Below are positions 11,941 to 22,890 of a DNA stretch of 64,000 nt, piece by piece. Within the stretch, counting starts at the first letter, position 1. The number at the start of each line of letters is the position of its first letter. The notes below the pieces were generated by a model. That model had not been told where the DNA came from. It was given only the letters and a program-made list of their open reading frames with translations, and searched no databases. The stretch comes from Solen grandis (Eukaryota > Mollusca > Bivalvia > Adapedonta > Solenidae): positions 37,122,912 to 37,186,911 of the forward strand of contig CM037782.1 of the NCBI GenBank assembly GCA_021229015.1, read 5' to 3'. The translations under genes were made by a program, and so were the position numbers.

Positions 11941-12597
11941 AAGGGTCCGTCACACCATGACGTTCTTGTAACGTTTTCTCAACATTTACAATAGTTCTAT
12001 TTTTGAACGTTCTGCAATAAGGTTGACACATCTGGCGTGTGATTAACGTGTAACTAACGCATAACTAGCGTGTGTCTAACGCATGCAAAGCGGGTAGAAG
12101 CGACCAAGTAATATGTTCTTGAAAGTCCTTAGCGTTGACTAACGTGCTATTGGCGCGCAGCGAACGATTTGGCAGCGATAGACGAGCGTGTTGAGCGTGT
12201 GAGTAACGTGTGAATAACGACATAATAGCGTCTTTCACGTTCGTCGCACGCTGCGTGCGTTAGGAGACCGTTCAGCTGTCGTTGACAGGTCGCCAGAGAT
12301 TCGTTCACTGCAAGGCAAACGATTACTAACGTCCAAATTATGCTAGATTTTTAATTTTAAACTTCTTCAGCTTTAAACTTAAACGTTGAAGAACGCCGGT
12401 CATCATTGAGAACTTTTGTGCATGTTCAAAAAATTATTTTCGGACCAGCGTTCTCCGCCGATTACCGGCAATCATCGACGTTCACTAGCGTTCACACAAC
12501 GCTCTTCTAGCGTTATCACAGCAACCATGGGCGACTACCAACGTTTCATTAATCGTCAAAGAACGCTGACCAGAACGTCATGGTGTGACGGCCCCTT
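11941..12597. mobile_element. Non-autonomous DNA transposon (MITE-like, 657 bp)
   Basis: Terminal inverted repeats of 25 bp at 11941-11965 and 12573-12597 begin AAGGG and contain CCGTCACACCATGACGTTC. They match at 24 of 25 positions, and weaker inverted similarity continues inward. The flanks are AAAGTCTA on the left and AAAGATGA on the right, a possible decayed 8-bp target duplication, which would suit hAT- or P-type transposition. The interior is rich in AACG(T)-type short repeats and has no transposase. The family name is unknown to me. Confidence 0.75.
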
Positions 12598-12759
12598 AAA
12601 GATGACTGCTTAAGAAATTAGATGCTAGAGTGTAAACACTAAAACTGCTGACGCACAAATGACGACGGACATTCAAGTATCACAAGTTCAGCATGAGCTT
12701 CGCTCAAATCAAAGAACTGAGAGCACTGTCAGAAGCGAGGTTAAAATGTGTCAATCCCT

Positions 12760-13050
12760 TTAAATTTTTTTTTGTGGCATGCATGTATGCTACTTATTTA
12801 TTTTTTGTTTGTCTGGTCTCCCTTTGTGTTTTCGTTTCGACAAGGGACGGGATGGAAGATATATAGTATGATAAACATTGTAAAACTTTTATGTATCTGT
12901 TTGAAACCTTATTTCTCCCTTTTGGTAAGACTGAAAGTGTAGTAATTTATTTATTTATTTATTTTTTTATTATTATTATTTTTTGTTGTTGTTGTTGTTA
13001 AGTGATTGACTGGCTGATTGATTAATTGATTGATTAATTAATTTATTTAT

Positions 13051-13081
<31 letters not shown>

Positions 13082-13345
13082 TGCCTAGTCATAATTTAAT
13101 TCAATACAATTGTGTGAAATCTATTATCTATGTAGTCTAATATAAAATCAAAAATGTAATTTAAAATGAATATTTGCATGTATATAATTGTTGTGGATTA
13201 AACTGTATGTGTTGACGGTACATAATTTATATTAAGTATTTTAATATTAAGTGTTGAATTTGCATGTAAATGTATGATATACTGTCGCATGTAATGATAC
13301 CACATGGGTTTAATGACCTTCTGGTTTATTGAAATAAAAAAAATC
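12760..13345 (+). mobile_element. 5'-truncated LINE tail related to the 1-6428 element
   Basis: Around 12826-12847 the sequence TTTTCGTTTCGACAAGGGA repeats the ORF2-end motif of the upstream LINE, and in translation it keeps FxFSFR at the same place. At 13300-13340 ACATGGGT...GACCTTCTGG...TTGAAATAAA aligns with the upstream 3' end. AT-rich microsatellites (12945-13080) are embedded. The left boundary is not sharp. It is a second, older insertion of the same or a sister family. Confidence 0.7.
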
Positions 13346-13493
13346 TTGAAAAATCATGTAAAAAATCAGGGAAATTAAATCTTATTAAAACAGCGGGTAA
13401 AACAGACTATTTTATTTATTTGTCTCTGTCAAATTAAACAAAAAATGGATGAGGAATAGTGGTTTTTAGTATTGATCCTCTCAATACCTTTAA

Positions 13494-13888
13494 TACTTCA
13501 CGAACTGCAGACAGTAATAATTTTAATAGAAAAGCAAGAAAATAGGACAAGATAAAGTTATTGTTCTTTGTCACTTCACATCCTTCCCATGTGTAAAGAA
13601 TGATATCCATGCCTTCAACAGTTTTTAAAATATGTTCTAGAAAAAAACATAATTTCACCATACAAGTAAGTAATAGAGATGAAGCAAGGTACTTCACGAA
13701 CTTGCTGCAGACAGAAATAATTTTAATAGAAAAGCAAGAAAATGGGACAAGATAAAGTTATTGTTCTTTGTCACTTCACATCCTTCCCATGTGTAAAGAA
13801 TGATATCCATTCCTTAAATAGTTTTTAAAATATGTTCTAGAAAAAACATAATTTCACCATACAAGTAAGTAATAGAGATGAAGCAAGG
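13494..13888. repeat. Tandem direct duplication of about 197 bp beside the assembly gap
   Basis: The copies are 13494-13689 and 13690-13888, both starting TACTTCACGAACT and ending GATGAAGCAAGG, with only a few differences. The second copy ends 34 bases before the N-run at 13923. Function unknown; it may be real or a sign of a collapsed or misjoined repeat at the gap. Confidence 0.85.
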
Positions 13889-13922
13889 TAGAGTTATTGT
13901 TCTTGGTAAGTAAATGTGACCA

Positions 13923-14022
13923 NNNNNNNNNNNNNNNNNNNNNNNNNNNNNNNNNNNNNNNNNNNNNNNNNNNNNNNNNNNNNNNNNNNNNNNNNNNNNN
14001 NNNNNNNNNNNNNNNNNNNNNN
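13923..14022. other. Assembly gap, 100 N
   Basis: Exactly 100 N, the conventional placeholder for a gap of unknown length. It cuts off the 5' part of the MULE gene. Confidence 0.99.
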
Positions 14023-14024
14023 AG

Positions 14025-14879
14025 CATCTGGCACAGAACCCAACCATATATGGAGACGGAACATTTTATGTGTGCCCAGACATATTCAGCCAGGTCTACA
14101 CACTCCATGGATATATTGATGGACACATGTATCCGTTAGTGTTTGCCCTTCTGCCTGGAAAAAGTGAAAGGATTTACTGCAGACTTTTTCAACATCTTCA
14201 ACAGAAATGCAGGGAAATAGGAATGGAACTGGGACCAGACACACTCCTGATAGACTTTGAGGCAGCAACCAAGCAGGCAGCTCGCAGAGTGTTTCCAAAT
14301 GTGAATGTGAAAGGGTGTTTTTTTCATTACACACAGTGTGTTTGGCGGAAGATACAGAAGCTTGGCTTAGTTGGACTGTATTCTGAGAATGAGGACTTTA
14401 AGAAACTAGGAAGAAGAGCTGCAGTTCTGCCTCTAGTCCCCATACAACATGTTGAAGATGTGTGGTTTGTCGCACTGACGGATGCTGAAAATGCAGAGAT
14501 TCCAGTGGATGTTTCAAGGTTCACAGACTATGTCACTGAACATTGGGTTGAGGGAGACAAGGACAACTGGAACCATTTCGAGACAGAAGGACCAAGAACA
14601 ACAAACAACTTGGAAGGCTGGCACAACAAACTAAAGAAAAGTATGAGACAGTCACATCCGAACATTTACAAGTTCTTGGAAACAATACAAAGGATTGAAG
14701 CTGCCAATGCTATCAAAATTCTTCAGCACAGTGCCGGAGGAGTGAGAGAAAAGAAGAGGAGGAAATACCGACAACTTGAACAGAGACTGTCTGCCCTGAA
14801 ACACAAGTACATGGCTGAAGAAATCACTGTGATGGAGTATGCCGATTGTGCATCGCATTTGATTCGGTTTGACGAGTAA
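14025..14879 (+). CDS. MULE-type transposase domain protein, 5' truncated by gap
   Basis: Open frame of 284 codons from the gap to TAA at 14877-14879. It encodes the catalytic part of a Mutator-like (MULE) transposase of the kind often fused to FLYWCH zinc fingers in animals. Visible landmarks: YGDGTFYVCP near the N-terminus (first catalytic Asp region), LVFALLPGK, LLIDFEAA (second Asp), the GCFFHYTQCVWRKIQ block with its conserved C/H pattern, and TNNLEGWHNKLKK followed by a basic, helical C-terminus (EKKRRKYRQLEQRL). A FLYWCH region, if present, would lie upstream in or before the gap. The visible frame is uninterrupted, so this could be a live element or a domesticated gene. No inverted termini were identified. 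An AATAAA is near 14959. Confidence 0.8.
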   Translation, partial: HLAQNPTIYGDGTFYVCPDIFSQVYTLHGYIDGHMYPLVFALLPGKSERIYCRLFQHLQQKCREIGMELGPDTLLIDFEAATKQAARRVFPNVNVKGCFFHYTQCVWRKIQKLGLVGLYSENEDFKKLGRRAAVLPLVPIQHVEDVWFVALTDAENAEIPVDVSRFTDYVTEHWVEGDKDNWNHFETEGPRTTNNLEGWHNKLKKSMRQSHPNIYKFLETIQRIEAANAIKILQHSAGGVREKKRRKYRQLEQRLSALKHKYMAEEITVMEYADCASHLIRFDE

Positions 14880-15086
14880 CTCTGTATAGAACAGATCAGT
14901 AGGGTGGAATGTCACAGTTGTTTAAATGAAATGCTTGTTTTCAAATTAAAACAAAATACAATAAATTGTACCACATCCGAATATAGCCCTGTCTTTATTT
15001 GATTTGTTCATGACACATGAAATAAAAATAATAAATATATGAAAACATAAAGAGTTTGTTTTCTTCATTTCAGAGAGAGAGAGAGA

Positions 15087-15266
15087 GAATACTGACAACA
15101 TCCTAAAACATAATAAGTATTATAAATACTTATTATAAATAATTTTGCTAATAGCATATAACTTATTATAAAAGAGAGAGAGAATACTGACAACATCCTA
15201 AAACATAATAAGTATTATAAATACTTATTATAAATAATTTTGCTAATAGCATATAACTTATTATAA
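15087..15266. repeat. 95-bp tandem duplication with internal palindrome
   Basis: The segment starting GAATACTGACAACATCC is present at 15087 and again at 15182 (offset 95 bp), with (GA)n before each copy. Each copy contains a perfect hairpin with 10-bp arms (AATAAGTATT / AATACTTATT) and a 3-base loop. Confidence 0.85.
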
Positions 15267-15425
15267 ATACTAATGCAATATATTACTAACCATAAATACT
15301 ATTGCAAATTGCTCTTAATAATATAAGACAATAAGACAAATAATTGCACTGAAATATTCCATCCATTTAGGTAAAGACTATAGTCACTCATCCATGACAG
15401 TCTATTGTTATCCAATTAAGCATGA

Positions 15426-15483
15426 TTCCCAACTGTCCCACCTTGATTTTTACTGTTTTATATAAAAGTGGGACAGTTGGGAA
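15426..15483. repeat. Perfect 16-bp inverted repeat (hairpin)
   Basis: Arms 15426-15441 (TTCCCAACTGTCCCAC) and 15468-15483 (GTGGGACAGTTGGGAA) pair without mismatch around a 26-base AT-rich loop. It lies 13 bases outside the mariner terminal repeat. It is too short for an element and its role is unknown. Confidence 0.85.
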
Positions 15484-15496
15484 GACACCCTTTTTA

Positions 15497-16587
15497 CGAG
15501 GTGTGATTGATAAGTTCGCAGAATTACTTTATAACTGAAACCTGGAATAGAAAACGAAAAAAGCACTATATATCAGGTGATAAGTTTACTCAGGACTGAC
15601 ATAGAGCTCAATTATTATATAGATACATGTACATTTAACAAAATAGTCTACGAAAGTATAATGTAGTACTGACGTACTGTACTGATAGTTGGGTCACGCT
15701 GACGTTTTTTAAACGTCAAAGTCTAGTGTCCGGTTAACTTTCACGACGTTATCACCACCTGTGGCCATATTTAGCACGTCTGTTAGAATATGTTGCACTG
15801 TGCAGAGAGAAATACGAGAGAGATACAAGTACGAGAGAAATAGTTGCTACCGTTATATCTAACAGTTCCTTCACTAACGCTGTGTTTTCAACAGTGACTT
15901 TCGATGTCGGCCGACCTGGTATTTCGTAATCTAACACTGAGATACTTCCATTCCTAGACCGCTTGAGCCGGTTGTAGATAAATGTTTTGACTTGTCTATT
16001 TGAGTTTACCGTCGCATCGACAGTATTTCAGTCATATAGCGACTTCCAGCTAATAACAGGTGGCGGAAGACCCGAATGCACGGAGGTATCCAGGTAGAAC
16101 CACCGACCTACCGCAAGCCAGCTGGAAGGCTTTCTCACATGAAAATCCGAATGACCCTGCCGAGATTCGAACCCACGCGGTGAGGGGCTGAGTGAGTGTT
16201 AAAGTCAGTGACTTTTACCCTCTCGGCCACGGAGGCTCCGATAAATGTTTTTAGTGCTTCTACCGATGAAAGTTTGAGTCTTCAACCTTTCCAAAAATGA
16301 CGTCGAAATGTCACGCTATCGTCAGTTGCATTCGCGCCAAATTTGCGTTCACTCAGCACTAGCATGTTTAATGAATTCAGAATACATGTATGTGAAATAA
16401 CAGCGTGCTTCAAGTCACCAAACAGTGGTTTCTATGGATACCATCTATTCTTCATAAGTATTAAATATCTATTCACCTACCGTATAATGAAAGACAAAAT
16501 AATTTGTTTTACTTGTCGAGTTTTCATGTGATTTGATAAAGAAAAAAAATGAGAGGAGAATTCCGCGAATTTATCAGTCAGCCCTCG
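15497..16587 (-). mobile_element. Decayed Tc1/mariner element, internally deleted, carrying a SINE
   Basis: Terminal repeats at 15497-15525 (CGAGGTGTGATTGATAAGTT start) and 16559-16587 are inverted and match at 24 of 29 positions, in the style of mariner ends. The left end follows a TA. Between them, on the minus strand at about 15690-15975, a translation gives the mariner helix-turn-helix region: NRLKRSRNGS, then EIPGRPTSKVTVENTALV, then a frameshift followed by HILTD/VLNMATGG-like text. The catalytic C-terminal half is missing. A SINE (15989-16239) interrupts the transposase remnant. Confidence 0.75.
15989..16239 (-). mobile_element. tRNA-derived SINE, copy 1 (inserted in mariner)
   Basis: Minus-strand copy of a 250-bp SINE with a tRNA-Ser-like head (CTCCGTGGCCGAGAGGGT, B box GGGTTCGAATC) and a conserved body ending in a GACGGTAAACTC-like tail. 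It is flanked by a perfect 12-bp target duplication GATAAATGTTTT at 15977-15988 and 16240-16251. It shares head and body with the copies at 31877 and 39416. It recalls widespread molluscan SINEs such as RUDI, but the family assignment is from memory. Confidence 0.9.
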
Positions 16588-19270
16588 AACAAGTGTATAC
16601 ATGGTAGTGATTGGAATCAGTCGAAAAAATGTTCGTCGATTAATCAGAGACAAAAGTCACTGATTAATTGATTAATCATGATTAAATACCAAATATACCA
16701 TGTTTGGAGTAAATGCCTATTAAAACCCTCTTACTGTACAACATGAAAACAAAGTATTATGTACTATATAGATTATATAGATATGCATTAGGTATAGATT
16801 TTAATTTCTCAAATATTCAATTACATGTATAAACATTGAACCGCAATAAAGTGTAAGAGGTTACAACCAGAGGCCAACGATGTGCGAAGTGCAACTTTGC
16901 GAATATCAATTTATCAAATTAGTGGAGTTACCCAATCAGATGCGCGTTGAAATATAATTAACAACACCCCTTTTTTTGGTCAATATTTCGTCAACGAATT
17001 ATTTTCGTCGTCATCGTCACGTCAACTAGTAGCTCGTCACTGATTCGTTGACTTTATGATTAATCAGCTCACCACTAATACATGGTTCTCAAATGGAGTC
17101 CTTCAATATACCGGCCGGTATTTATTCAAGAGTTGCTCAAGGCAACATGAGTGTTCTTTTCCCCAAAACTGGAGTCAAGTTAACTCAGACTCAAATTATG
17201 CCTATTTGTTTCAATATAGATTTATTTTGAATCTAGGGTCGTATGTTTCGAGAACACAGGGCCCTAGCCCTAAATTAGGAATTAGCGAGAACCCTGGTAT
17301 AGTTTTGTGTGTGTGTGTATATATATATAAACGATATTCTGAATAGTTGCTTCTATTTCCGTCCGCCAACGCTATGTGTCAGTTACCAGTTACTAATAAT
17401 TCACGTTACATTGACGTAAGAAGCTAATCAGAGGTTTTGTAGATGCTTACACGTATAAGATAGGGTATTTAGAAATATGGGACGGGGTGCTTAAAATAGT
17501 ACAGATGAATCGATTACGATTTTTTTAAAAGGCTGAAAGGTTTAAAGACCCCAGCTGAACCATATTTGTATGTTCTTTCAGAATTTTAAACTTGGAGAGT
17601 GTCAACTTTTAGAATCGAACCGTAGGATCTGGACGAAAAGCTACTGTCGAAACGATATACGTAACTATGATTAATTCCGGTTTTACGCATGATACATTAT
17701 ATCTAGTGCGTGTGTGTTTGGAAGAGAGAGAGAGAGAGAGAGAGAAAGGGAGAGAGAGAGGCAATACCGATAGCAGAGGCACCATCCAGGTAAGTTAATT
17801 TGCCAATCTGGATATGCAACCCGTCTGATATCGATTCTGACAAGGGTAAAGAACGTGTTGAGATAATCGCGAAACAAAATTTCTTTCAGAGGCTCGTTTT
17901 CCTTATCATGAGCATATCTTGGCTATCAATGATCTATTTCAAGTGCTAGGGCGATATATCCGAATCCCATGATATCATATCGAACCTTCCAACGTCAGAA
18001 AATGTGTATTTATTTTATAAGTCAAGCGCTCCGACTAGTCTTGTGTAAAGGTTATAGAAAGGGAGGGGGTTGTTATGACTAGTTATTAATTGAAGAAAGA
18101 ATGAAGTAATAAATATATAAGGTTTGTTTTGTCTTTTCGTTGACGATTTGTTTTTAAACTCTTTAAAGTATTCAAATATAAATACATTTGTATATATTTA
18201 CAGTTGAAAAAATAGGTCTGCATATTTACCAATTTTTAAGTAACTTATTCCAAACCATCTCGTTTATCAGCATACTGAATATAAGAGGTATGGAAAGAAT
18301 TATGCAAGTGGTTTGCAACCTGTTTGCAAAGCGTGTACTTTTGCTGGTACACACTAGCTTACGAAACTTAACTGTCATGAGATATGTTAAATACATCACG
18401 AGATGATGGCATTGTAATGCAAACATAGATATATTAATGTGCATGGCCATTATGATACCAATGAAAAATTTAAGGCTTGATTCTTCGGAGTCCGTTAAAA
18501 ATGAGGTTAAAACGTGATTATATAATTAAAGAGCAAAGCTATGGCGAGGCTTTCCTCTGACTCATGATATCTGCGTCTTAAATATCTAAGATGTTTCTTT
18601 CAGTATATTCGCCGATTCACTACTTATAATTTTTAACGAAGTCAGTCGGAAATCCACGATCTGAAACCCAAAGGCAATCTTTGCATTAAAAGTGACTAAT
18701 TCTCAGTACTATGACCACAAAACGTACCCATGTAGACTAATCGGGCAACAAAAATTTGCGGGAAACCGTTTACCTTAGCAACTGATTTAGGGTTCACCAC
18801 AAATGTTATATACCTACATATACAAGTATATTTTATCGCATATACCAGTATACATGTTTGAAGGCTATTTTTGCGTCAGGCCAGATGATTACTCAAAAGT
18901 AAAAAAACAAACGGTAGACCCATTGATATCAGTTTGCCAAGATGTCTTAAACATGGCAGATTTTAATTCAGTGCTGGGTCTAAATGAAGGTTACACAGAT
19001 AACTGGTCGAATATCCTTGAATACGAGATGACCATAATGACCATATTTCGATCATCTGTGACTGAATACCGACGCTCATAACGAGTCTATAGGCAAACTT
19101 GGGTAAGAGTTGTCTCCAAAGTTTTATTAAGATTGCTTGATAAATGTGAGAGTTCGCATCCCACCAAAATATGTGAAACATACTTAACGTTAAGGGGCGA
19201 ATTTCTTGTTTCTCTAAAAGAGATACCTACATAGTTTATTTCTTAACATACCTAAATTTATGCATTATAA
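16588..19270. other. Intergenic region, no gene recognised
   Basis: AT-rich. Short GATTAATCA-type palindromes occur at 16635-16690 and 17055-17065. There is a (GT)/(TA) run at 17305-17330 and a (GA)n run at 17721-17760. No frame with recognisable similarity. Confidence 0.4.
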
Positions 19271-22019
19271 GGTGGACTCATACCTTTGAAATGATGTCGT
19301 TTTCGACGTCAAAACCGACGTTTTGTGAGATTTAGAGTGTGCGCAAACAGATAGTTTCGATTCATATAGAAATAAATTTCTTGTTAACTTAAAGAGGATG
19401 AATTTGCCTTTCTAAGGATCTAAAGTTCGTACGTTAGTTTTAACACAGTTTCCCTTAATTAAGATTTAATCAGAAGAATAAGCATAGGCAAATATACATG
19501 TACCTTAAATTTTCTTTTTTGTTATTTTTAGGAAATATTACCCGATAGATTTTTATTTTAAAAAAAATTGTATAGCATAACCTTTGAATAAAACAATTTT
19601 GAATTTAAAAGAAAATCTATCTGGCTGTTGTTGTTTTTTTTCTTTTTCCATAAATTATAAATGTTTCACTACCCGGTCGCGCCTTAGGGCGCATATTGAC
19701 GACGTCAAAACGGACGTTTTATAGCCTACTCAAACAATTCATTTTTTTAAGTGAAATAATAAATAAAAAAAATACCTACAAATATTTCAAATAGAAGTAT
19801 ACATATATAATATTTGAGAAATTGAAAGGAATTCTTTAACAAACAAATAACCATCAACGTTGTTATAAATACTACGAGCATATATTTGAAAATTAATGCT
19901 TTAAATGTGTGTTATTTCCATGAGACATTTAGCAAAGACCATGGTTAATTTGTTCAATATAATTTCAAGTAATATAACTTCTATTTTATCATCTTTACTA
20001 ATATCAAGGGAAACAATAACAATAACAGTGACAATAATATTGATTGACGTAACATTTTTTTTAATGATTTATAAATTACAATAATGATCAATTTATAAAA
20101 ACAATGTCACAATATGTAAAATAAAAAAAAATGAAATAAAAAAAAGTTATTTACTCATTGTGAAGTTTTTGACAATATCACAATAGGTAAAATTTAAAAA
20201 AAAATGGAATAAAAAGTTATTAACTCGTTGTCTAAACAACTTTGATAAAGGTAAAAATAACACGGTTGAACATTGATGAAAATCACCTAAGTTTGTTTCA
20301 CAGGGCCAACAACATAAGTACAGCTATGGAAATGATCAATGTGCGCAACGGGGCAATCATGGTCATTGTTACGATTTATAGCTGTTATTTGACGAGAAAG
20401 ACCATCAGACATACAAATATCGTCATATTCATAGAGCCACCGACGCACCGCAGATCCCTTCATGAATGTGTTTCGATAACAGGGTCTCGAACCAATGTGG
20501 TGTTTAGAGAGTCTGCGTTTATAGCTTTATTTTCTGCCTAATGCCGTATCGACATGAAGATCGTGTATGAGAATTTCTCTGAGGTTATTGCTGACCTTGA
20601 TGATTGATTCCCTGTTTGTAACTCTCGGAGACTGTCGATTTAAGAATACTGTACTTTATACATAATCACAGTGTTCAGGGCGTATGATATATTTTTTCTT
20701 CAATATAGATTTTTTTTTAAATTTTTCACATATGATATGTAATGTTAAAAATGCGTTGAATAAGAAGAAAAAACTAAAATCTATAAATAGAAGACACACA
20801 TAATAACAGTTCATTCAATCTGAATGAATGGTTTAAATATCCTCAGGTACTTCATTTACAGAAATGGAGGAAAAAAATGGAAACTGGAAAAAAGTAATAT
20901 TTATTTTAAAACATTTTCTTATTTTACCAGGAAACCATTCAATGGATTGTTTTCTTGTAGTACTCTTTTATGGTTGCTTGATCAAATGTGTAGGTCACAG
21001 AGTTCATTTAGGATCTACTGAGCTGTATCTCTGGTAATTGCCACATGTTAAACAAGAAAACAATGTTTCGAATCTGTAAAAATATACTTACGTTATTCAT
21101 TTCAAATGAATAAACTAATTGAAAATGAAATGCTGACTTTGTGACCGCTTATATCCGAAAGTTTGGAGTGACACTTTACATTTCCGAAATAATCCGATGA
21201 TTAACTGTTGCATACGCCCTTAAAACCATTTATAAATTAAGATTTTTTATAATCAATAACAAAGATAGTAGTGATAGTAAAAACGTAATACTTATCATGA
21301 TAGTAATAGTAGATTTGATGCTGTAGTAGTTGCCGTCGTCATAAAACAAGTAGCAGTAGTACAGGTAATGCCAATTGCTGTAGAAGTGGGTAGTAACAGT
21401 AATAGCAATTGCTGTATGAGTAGGTTATAAATAAGTAGTAAAAGCAATGTTATTTGTTATGGTACATGTAGAAGTAGCAGTAGTGGTAATTGATGTATTG
21501 GTGGAAGGAGTAGTGGAAGTGTTAGTAGCAGCAGAAGCAGCAGCAGTAATAAAGGCGGAAGAGAATAATTAGTTGTTAATTTGAAAACGGACATTCCGTC
21601 TCGTGGGTGTGATCGGATATTTTTTTTATTATTGATGATTTCAAGAAATAGCCCTATAGATCTACTTTATATTGCATGCGTCCTGTTGTTTTAAGAGAAA
21701 AAAGTCGCAAAAGTTCTTGTCATCTTATTTACTTTAAGGGCTGTGGTAAACAATGCATATTTTTAATAAAAATCTATCGGGTAATAAAAAAAAAAATAAA
21801 AGTATTTTTCCCGTGCTAATTTTCCAGATTAAATAAGAATTAATGGGAAATTAAGTAAAGACTTGCGTACGAAATTCACATCTTCGCAAAGGCAAATTCC
21901 CGCTCTAAATTTACAAGATAAATCGGAATAATGAAGACGATTTGTTGGCGCACACCCTAAATCTCACAAAAACATCGGTTTTGACGTCGAAAACGACGTC
22001 ATTTCAAAGGTAGGATTCC
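19271..22019. mobile_element. Element with long (about 300 bp) terminal inverted repeats, 2.75 kb, non-autonomous
   Basis: The left end, from 19271 (TACCTTTGAAATGATGTCG at 19281), reappears inverted at the right end (ATTTCAAAGGTA up to 22012). The similarity continues inward for about 300 bp on each side, through the GACGTC-centred block, a GTGTGCGC motif and TTACCCGATAGATTTTTATT (left about 19548, right about 21760). A further partial copy of the GACGTCAAAAC block is at 19700-19730. There is no transposase frame inside and no clear target duplication. A TAG/CAG-rich imperfect microsatellite fills 21265-21565. Confidence 0.7.
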
Positions 22020-22890
22020 TGACCACTCAGTCACTGTGACGTGTAGTTCGTTTCTTGGGTTTAGCATTCCAGCGACAGTGTCTACTTGAGACAAATATAG
22101 TGCTGACACACTGCAGTATCACGCCATAGACATGTGGCATGATATCACGCCCAGTCACATTATACCGACATTGGGCCAACCAGTCAATCAAGGGAGCTAT
22201 ACAAGTACCATTTTTCGTGACGTGTAGGTTCCGTCGTGTTAATAGTGGTAAAAATGATGAATAGCCTGGCAATAACATTCACTATTGTTTGTTGGGTTAA
22301 ACGTCCCACCGACAGTATTTCAGTAGACGATGTCTACTTGAGACAGATATAGTGCTGCCACACTTCAGTATCACGCCGTAGATATGTGGCATGACACAAC
22401 ACCCAGCCACATTATCCTGACATCGGGCCAACCAGTCCTGCAACTACCCTTATATGCTGAGCGCCAAGCAACGGAGCTTTAACAATACATTTTTTTGCGA
22501 CTTTCGTATGTCGCTGCCGAACATTCTCTATTGATATACCAAGCAGATAGTTTGAAATCAATCCGAGGCTTGTCTGTGTGCGACTTAAGATTTGGGCAAC
22601 ATGCAAGATCATGTGATATTTTGAGTGTCTGCAAGCTTTTTTTTCCCCCCATTGGTACAGTTCTTAGGTCTTGATACGCTCCTGGCAGAAATTCAGTTAT
22701 TTGGGATTGGGAATTCCCGACATTGCTACTCGACTTTTGCAAGTGGAATATATATTCGACGCATAAGGCTTTTTTCCCGCATTATATCGACATCGGGCCA
22801 ACTAGATCTGGAACTACCCAGCAAGCATGGAGCTACCAGTACCATTTTATTTTTTAATGACTTCAGTAAGTCACGGTCAGGGATCAAACC
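22020..22890. repeat. Cluster of degenerate dispersed repeats (three related copies)
   Basis: Blocks at 22020-22240, 22280-22450 and 22780-22890 share text such as ATCACGCC, GACATCGGGCCAACCAGT and GGAGCTA. The first two also share TCTACTTGAGACA and ATATAGTGCTG. The middle copy starts with GGGTTAAACGTCCCACCGAC and shares CGACAGTATTTCAGT with the SINE tail. These are probably old SINE-like copies. Confidence 0.6.

Noticed and set aside
13434..13697. Minus-strand frame of 87 codons
   Set aside because: It lies inside a tandem duplication, has no recognisable motif and is not preserved in the second copy.
13814..14139. Open frames spanning the N-run
   Set aside because: They exist only because N codons contain no stops.
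20242..20541. Open frame of 99 codons inside the long-inverted-repeat element
   Set aside because: No motif or transposase signature; composition looks like chance.
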